A stretch of DNA of 9,754 bases from an uncultured Clostridia bacterium. Its GTDB lineage: Bacteria; Bacillota; Clostridia; Christensenellales; Aristaeellaceae. The first letter of the stretch is position 1, and each line of letters opens with the position of its first letter. The position numbers and the translations under genes are program-made. Under the pieces are notes generated by a model. It ran no database searches. It had not been told where the DNA came from and worked only from the letters and a program-made list of their open reading frames with translations. Of the stretch, positions 5,935 to 9,754 are shown in pieces. Location: contig CAMNCR010000072.1 in assembly GCA_946534455.1 (NCBI GenBank), positions 1 to 9,754 of the forward strand. The letters are read 5' to 3'.

Positions 5935-7086
5935 TCATCGCCGGACATATCGCCGCAGCAGCCCGTAATGCGCCGCCACCCGCTCCACGGTCCAGTCGAT
6001 TTCCTCCTCCGTCGTATACGGGCACAGGCTGAAGCGCAGCGAGCAGTCCGCCCGGCTCTGGGACAGTCCCATGGCCCGGAGCACCGGAGAAATTTTCTGC
6101 TTCCGGCTGGCGCAGGCGCTCCCGGCGGAAACATAGATGCCGTCCCCCTCCAGGGCGAACAGCAGGGTCTGGCTCCGCACCGGCTCCAGCGCCAGATTCA
6201 GGATGTGCGGCGCGGAAAGCTCCGAATCCGGCGCGGGACCGTTGACCGCGGCCTCCGGAATCCGGGCCTTCACGCCCTCCAGGAGCCGCAGCTTGAGCGC
6301 GCGCATGCGCGCGTTGCTTTCCGCGTCATAGGTCCGGATCGCCTCGCCCAGCGCCAGAATGCCCAGGGTGTTCTCCGTTCCCGAGCGCAGGCTTTCCTCC
6401 TGCCCGCCCCCGTAGAGCAGCGGCCGCAGCGGATGATCCTTCCGGACGATCAGGGCGCCGGTTCCCTTCAGCGCGTGAATCTTGTGGCCGGACAGCGCGT
6501 AGGACTGAATCCCCAGCCCTCTGAAATCCAGCGGGCAGCGCAGGAAGCCCTGGACGCCGTCCACATGCAGGATGGCCTCCGGGCACAGGCGGTTCCGCAG
6601 CGCCGCAATCTCCCGGAGCGGCTGCAGCGCGCCGGTTTCGTTGTTGACCTGCATCACCGCCAGCAGCGTCACCCGCTCATCCATCATCGCCTCCAGGCGA
6701 TCCAGGTCCACCCGGCCCGTTCCGTCCAGAGGAATCTCCTCCACCGAAAAGCCCATGCGCCCGATGGCCTCGCCGCAGGCGGACACCGCCGGATGCTCCC
6801 CGGCGGAAATCAGCACGCGGCCGGGCGCCCTGCGCGCCCGCAGCGCCCCGAGCAGCGCCAGATTGTCCGCCTCCGTTCCCCCGGAGGTGAAGATCACCCG
6901 GTGTCCCGCGCCATGCACCGCCTCCAGGCAGATTTTCCGCGCCTCGCTCATCCGGGTCTGGATGTCCAGGGCCGGCTTATACAAGGCGGATGGATTATAC
7001 CATCCGCCTGTCATCAGCTGCTGCGCCAGCGCCGCCACCGCCTCGGAGGGCCGGGTGGTCGCGCTGTTGTCCAGATATGCTTCCAT
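5935..7086 (-). CDS. iscS: Cysteine desulfurase (IscS/NifS family, NifZ-like partner of ThiI)
   Basis: A PLP enzyme that converts cysteine to alanine and passes the sulfur, as persulfide, to an acceptor; from context the acceptor is ThiI, with Fe-S assembly possible too. Numbered from ATG 7086 (383 residues), it shows LDNSATTRP at the N-terminus, FTSGGTEADNLALLG (66-80), ISAGEHPAV (93-101) with the PLP-stacking histidine, LHVDGVQG (173-180), the PLP lysine K202 in LSGHKIHALKGTGA, GGQEESLRSGTEN (227-239), and the catalytic cysteine C325 in SAGSACAS. ATG 7086 has AGGA nine bases upstream. The ATG at 7095 overlaps the previous stop as ATGA but has AGGA directly against it; it would add three residues. 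thiI follows 17 bases later, the same pair as nifZ-thiI in Bacillus. Confidence 0.95.
   Translation of the reverse strand: MEAYLDNSATTRPSEAVAALAQQLMTGGWYNPSALYKPALDIQTRMSEARKICLEAVHGAGHRVIFTSGGTEADNLALLGALRARRAPGRVLISAGEHPAVSACGEAIGRMGFSVEEIPLDGTGRVDLDRLEAMMDERVTLLAVMQVNNETGALQPLREIAALRNRLCPEAILHVDGVQGFLRCPLDFRGLGIQSYALSGHKIHALKGTGALIVRKDHPLRPLLYGGGQEESLRSGTENTLGILALGEAIRTYDAESNARMRALKLRLLEGVKARIPEAAVNGPAPDSELSAPHILNLALEPVRSQTLLFALEGDGIYVSAGSACASRKQKISPVLRAMGLSQSRADCSLRFSLCPYTTEEEIDWTVERVAAHYGLLRRYVRR
6985..7008 (-). repeat. Perfect inverted repeat inside the 5' part of iscS
   Basis: Two perfect 9-base arms, GGCGGATGG and CCATCCGCC, flank a six-base centre that reads TATAAT on the minus strand. 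In the mRNA this would be a stable hairpin about 80-100 bases into the gene. The codons encode the conserved GGWYNPSA region of cysteine desulfurases, so part of the symmetry may come from protein constraint. No -35 box lies upstream of the TATAAT, so it is not called a promoter. Confidence 0.7.
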
Positions 7087-7091
7087 TCTGC

Positions 7092-7628
7092 TCATTCCTG
7101 ATACACACCATGGGGCAGATACTGCCGGATATAGCTCACCATCTCTTCGCTGGGCTCCAGGATGATCATCTTCTTGTTGCCGTCCTTGCTGAAGAAGAAG
7201 TAATACAGCTCGGCGTCCCGGTTCAGGAACCAGTTCATCCGCTTGACGCCGGGCGTGTTCAGATACCGCTGGAAGGCGCCGGAGGAGACCTTGCCGAAGC
7301 TGTCCACCGTCCGGACGTTCAGGCTGCCCAGGCTCTTGCGTTTCTTATTGTTATAGACCTCCGCAAAATCCAGCGCGCCGTTGGTGAACGTGTATTCATA
7401 CTCTGTGAGGAGCCGGTCATGGAAGAAATAGGTATACGCCGCCATGCCGCCCATGACCACCACAATCACCACGCTCATCCACTGAAAATTCATGGACAGC
7501 GTGCCCAGCGTCATCGCCGCAATCAGGGCGCAGCCGAACAGGATCACCCAGCTCAGATAATACAGAATTTTGTTCAGCATGTTCTTCCGTTTGATAACGA
7601 CTTCTTCCAGAAAATGATCCATCGCCAT
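7092..7628 (-). CDS. Small two-helix membrane protein of unknown function with a PH-like cytoplasmic part
   Basis: I do not recognise a defined function. The 178-residue protein has a short charged N-terminus (MAMDHFLEEVVIKRKN), two predicted membrane helices (about 20-44 and 50-69), and a soluble C-terminal part of about 105 residues. That part begins EYEYTFTNGALDFAEVYNNKKRK, a strand pattern seen in bacterial PH-like domains, and ends with ILEPSEEMVSYIRQYLP, which looks like the closing helix. It resembles small hypothetical proteins of Clostridia that I associate, with low certainty, with DUF6106. ATG at 7628 is chosen for GGGAGG about 8 bases upstream; the frame is open further up into ispA. 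It starts 32 bases after ispA, and its stop overlaps an alternative iscS start (ATGA), so it is co-transcribed and perhaps translationally coupled with iscS. Confidence 0.85.
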   Translation of the reverse strand: MAMDHFLEEVVIKRKNMLNKILYYLSWVILFGCALIAAMTLGTLSMNFQWMSVVIVVVMGGMAAYTYFFHDRLLTEYEYTFTNGALDFAEVYNNKKRKSLGSLNVRTVDSFGKVSSGAFQRYLNTPGVKRMNWFLNRDAELYYFFFSKDGNKKMIILEPSEEMVSYIRQYLPHGVYQE

Positions 7629-7660
7629 GGTCTTGTCCTCCCTGTACCGATTTGATTGAT

Positions 7661-8539
7661 TCAGCGCACGCGTCCCAGCGTGCTTTCCGCCAGACTGACA
7701 AAGAAGCCCGCGTCCCACTCCGGCACGCCCCGCACCGCGGCGATCGCGGCGGCCACATGCGCGGCGGCGTCCTCCCGGGTGCCCTCCGTGCCGCGAAGCG
7801 CTACCCAGGTCATCTTGTCCCGGGCCGCGTCCATGCCCGTCTTCTTGCCGAGCAGGGTCTCATCCCCGATCACGTCCAGCAGATCATCCGTCATCTGAAA
7901 CGCAAAGCCCAGATGCATGCCGTACTCCCCGCCGGCGCGCACCTTTTCCGGCTCCGCCCCGGCCAGCAGCAGCCCTGCTTCCATGGGGGCCATCAGCAGA
8001 TCCGCCGTCTTGTGGCGGTGAATGTAGGTGACCTTTTCCTCCGTGGGCGCCTCGCCCTCCGCAGCCAGATCCGCGGTCTGTCCGGCGATCATGCCCGTCA
8101 CGCCGGCGTGCCGGAGAATCGCCTCCAGCGCCTGCAGACCCCGCCGGTCCTGCCGGGAGAGCGCCGCGCGCGCCATGAGCTCCACCGCGCCGTTCAGCAG
8201 CCCGTCCCCCGCCAGCACCGCCAGCCCCTCGCCGAAAACCCGGTGGTTCGTGGGCTTGCCCCGGCGCAGATCATCATCATCCATCGCCGGCAGATCATCA
8301 TGGATCAGGCTGTAGGTGTGAATCATCTCCAGCCCGCAGGCAAAGGGCAGCGCTGCCTCCGCATCGCCCCCGGCCATCTCGCAGGCGGCCAGCAGCATCA
8401 CGGGCCGCAGGCGCTTTCCGCCCGCCTCCAGGCTGTAATCCATCGCCTCCAGCAGCCGCGCGGGAATCTCCCCCAGGCTGCGGAGCATATCCGGCAGCGC
8501 CTGCTCCACCCGCGCCTGGTACGCCGCGTAATCCCTCAT
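7661..8539 (-). CDS. ispA: Farnesyl diphosphate synthase (bacterial type II polyprenyl synthetase)
   Basis: Condenses dimethylallyl and isopentenyl diphosphates into geranyl and then farnesyl diphosphate, the precursor of undecaprenyl carrier and menaquinone tails. The protein has 292 residues, close to the usual 290-300. It shows GGKRLRP (40-46), the first aspartate-rich motif DDLPAMD with RR at 92-93, GQTADL (153-158), HRHKTADLL (174-182) and the second aspartate motif DDLLD (218-222), followed by KKTGMDAARDKMTW (232-245). Two extra residues within the first motif are typical of bacterial type II enzymes. Tyr76, five residues before that motif, matches the chain-length limiting tyrosine of the Bacillus stearothermophilus enzyme, so a C15 product is expected. 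The start overlaps the xseB stop as ATGA with GGAGGG upstream, which indicates coupled translation. xseA-xseB-ispA is a common order in Firmicutes. Confidence 0.96.
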   Translation of the reverse strand: MRDYAAYQARVEQALPDMLRSLGEIPARLLEAMDYSLEAGGKRLRPVMLLAACEMAGGDAEAALPFACGLEMIHTYSLIHDDLPAMDDDDLRRGKPTNHRVFGEGLAVLAGDGLLNGAVELMARAALSRQDRRGLQALEAILRHAGVTGMIAGQTADLAAEGEAPTEEKVTYIHRHKTADLLMAPMEAGLLLAGAEPEKVRAGGEYGMHLGFAFQMTDDLLDVIGDETLLGKKTGMDAARDKMTWVALRGTEGTREDAAAHVAAAIAAVRGVPEWDAGFFVSLAESTLGRVR

Positions 8540-8784
8540 ACGGTTCCCTCCAGCGTCTGCTCGGTCTCTCCGCCCTCCGGGCCCTCCCGGAGCACGGTCA
8601 GCCGCCGGTTCATCTCCTTCAGCTCCCCGTCCAGGGCGTTCAGCAGCTTCATGCCCGCTTCGTACTGCCGGACGGATTCCTCCAGCGGCAGGGTGCCCTC
8701 CTCAATCCGGGCAATGATGCTCTGCACCTCGCCCAGACGATCCTCAAAGCTCCGCTCTGTCCCCTGCTCCGTCGCCTGATTCAT
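8536..8784 (-). CDS. xseB: Exodeoxyribonuclease VII small subunit
   Basis: An 82-residue helical subunit that binds several-fold to XseA and is needed for exonuclease VII, which degrades single-stranded DNA from both ends in repair and recombination. The family core is clear: SFEDRLGEVQSIIARIEEGTLPLEESVRQYEAG (residues 12-44), where a long helix is followed by the signature GTLPLEESVRQYE, then a second helix to about residue 66. The acidic, low-complexity tail (GPEGGETEQT) is variable in this family. ATG at 8784 has GGAGG about eight bases upstream, lying inside the end of xseA; the two frames overlap by 41 bases. Its own stop overlaps the ispA start by four bases. Both overlaps suggest coupled translation in one operon. 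Confidence 0.93.
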   Translation of the reverse strand: MNQATEQGTERSFEDRLGEVQSIIARIEEGTLPLEESVRQYEAGMKLLNALDGELKEMNRRLTVLREGPEGGETEQTLEGTV

Positions 8785-9754
8785 GGCTTTCTTCCTCCCT
8801 GACCACTGAAATTGGACCGTCCGCGAAGCGAATCCGCATCCGGCTCCGCCTGGCCGCCTCCGCGGCGCGGGTGATCAGCTCTTCGTTCTCCGAATAGACC
8901 ATCGCGTAGCCCCGGTTCAGCACCGCCGTGGGGGAGATGCCCCGGAGCCGCTCTCCGGCCCTGTCCACCTGCGCCGCCGCCCGGTCCAGCCTGCGGGTCA
9001 TGACGTTCTCCATTCTTTCCCGCGTCATGCGCAGCAGGGTGCCCTCCTGCTGGAGGCGCAGCCGCGTCACATGCTCCAGCCGGTCCGACAGCCCCGCGCG
9101 CTGCGCGGCCAGATGCTGCAGCCTGCGCTCCGGGGACAGCCTGCCCAGGGTTTCCCGGAGGCGGCTGAGGCGGAGCTCCGCTCCGCGGCAGCCGCGTTCC
9201 GCGGCCTGAACCAGGCCCGCTCTGAGCATGTTCACCCGCTCCCGCAGCTCCCGAACCTCCGGAAAGACGATTTCCGCCGCGTTGCTGGGCGTTGAAGCCC
9301 GGACGTCCGCCGCCAGATCGCAGATGGTGGTATCCACCTCATGGCCGACCCCCGAAACCACCGGCAGCGCGCTTTCCGCCACCGCCCTGGCAACCCGCTC
9401 GTCGTTGAAGCACCACAGGTCCTCCGGGGATCCGCCGCCGCGGCCGACGATGATGACGTCCACCCCCTGCAGGGTGTTGGCGCGCCGGATGCCCCCGGCA
9501 ATCTCCCGCCCGGCCTCCGCGCCCTGCACCGCCACGGGAATCAGCACGATCGGCACGAAGGGGCAGCGCATCCTGGAAACATTCAGAATATCATGCAGCG
9601 CGGCGCCGCTCTCCGAGGTGACCACCGCCACCTTCCGCGGCAGCATGGGCAGCGGCTTTTTCCTGGAGGGATCAAACAGCCCCTCCGCCTGCAGCTTCTG
9701 CTTCAGCGCCTCAAACTGCAGATACAGATCCCCCAGGCCGCCCGCCCGCAGGGA
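8744..9754 (-). CDS. xseA: Exodeoxyribonuclease VII large subunit (5' end outside window)
   Basis: The catalytic subunit of exonuclease VII. The frame is open to the window edge, giving 336 visible residues; the N-terminal OB-fold DNA-binding domain (roughly the first 100 residues) is missing. The visible part starts with LYLQFEALKQKLQAEGLFDP and KKPLP, the usual segment just before the catalytic domain. It continues with AVVTSESGAALHDIL, the glycine-rich IVGRGGGSPEDLWCFND and GVGHEVDTTICDLAADVRASTPSNAAE, which hold the conserved acidic and histidine residues. A long arginine- and leucine-rich helical region follows, the stalk that binds XseB, then the C-terminal segment LNRGYAMVYSENEELIT. 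The frame runs 41 bases into xseB, adding a short acidic tail. A methionine at 9646 is internal, not the start, because conserved residues continue upstream of it. Confidence 0.96.
   Translation of the reverse strand, partial: SLRAGGLGDLYLQFEALKQKLQAEGLFDPSRKKPLPMLPRKVAVVTSESGAALHDILNVSRMRCPFVPIVLIPVAVQGAEAGREIAGGIRRANTLQGVDVIIVGRGGGSPEDLWCFNDERVARAVAESALPVVSGVGHEVDTTICDLAADVRASTPSNAAEIVFPEVRELRERVNMLRAGLVQAAERGCRGAELRLSRLRETLGRLSPERRLQHLAAQRAGLSDRLEHVTRLRLQQEGTLLRMTRERMENVMTRRLDRAAAQVDRAGERLRGISPTAVLNRGYAMVYSENEELITRAAEAARRSRMRIRFADGPISVVREEESHESGDGAGDRAEL

Noticed and set aside
4682..5968. Plus-strand open frame of about 428 codons opposite thiI
   Set aside because: It is a compositional shadow of a clear ThiI gene, without a family match or a supporting ribosome binding site.
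6994..6999. TATAAT on the minus strand inside iscS as an internal promoter
   Set aside because: The -35 position at 17 bp spacing reads AGCAGC and no start within the downstream coding region would make sense.
5968..7101. Plus-strand open frame of about 377 codons opposite iscS
   Set aside because: It mirrors the cysteine desulfurase gene almost exactly and has low-complexity Arg/Gln/His-rich content.
8264..8298. Repeated CAGATCATCAT segments
   Set aside because: They encode the aspartate-rich DDLPAMDDDDL motif of farnesyl diphosphate synthase, so the repetition follows from the protein.
7652..8779. Plus-strand open frame opposite ispA and xseB
   Set aside because: It is antisense to conserved genes with all motifs intact, and its translation shows no domain.

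Overview
The window is a compact, GC-rich stretch (clearly above 55% G+C by eye) in which all eleven genes lie on the minus strand, so transcription runs from the high coordinates to the low ones. The gene families and signals point to a GC-rich member of the Firmicutes (Bacillota), most likely class Clostridia. The evidence is a T-box leader on thrS, a CggR-type regulator with pgk and tpiA, a ThiI without a rhodanese domain beside its own cysteine desulfurase, a bacterial type II farnesyl-diphosphate synthase, and strong GGAGG ribosome binding sites before most genes. The species cannot be fixed from this sequence.

Read in the direction of transcription there are three or four units. (1) xseA (5' end outside the window), xseB, ispA, a small two-helix membrane protein of unknown function, a cysteine desulfurase (iscS/nifZ-like) and thiI form a tightly packed run with 4-41 bp overlaps or gaps of at most about 32 bp. 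It joins exonuclease VII, farnesyl diphosphate synthesis and tRNA 4-thiouridine formation. (2) A good promoter (TTGAAA-N17-TATGAT) with an operator-like GGGAC/TCCC element at its start point drives cggR-pgk-tpiA. This glycolytic operon lacks the gap gene usually found between cggR and pgk. It ends in a textbook terminator (9-bp stem, eight U). (3) udk, encoding a uridine kinase family protein, follows from a weaker promoter embedded in that terminator region. (4) A consensus promoter (TTGATT-N17-TATAAT) starts a leader of about 270 nt, a T-box riboswitch with Stem I, T-box sequence and terminator. It controls thrS, whose 3' part runs off the low end of the window.

These are almost all housekeeping genes. 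I found no mobile element, CRISPR array, tRNA, rRNA or defence-like system. The points worth a second look are the missing gap gene and CggR operator-like site, the absence of the TGS domain from ThrS, the uncharacterised membrane protein inserted between ispA and iscS, and a few hairpins inside or between genes. The long plus-strand open frames opposite pgk/tpiA, thiI, iscS and ispA are judged to be compositional shadows.
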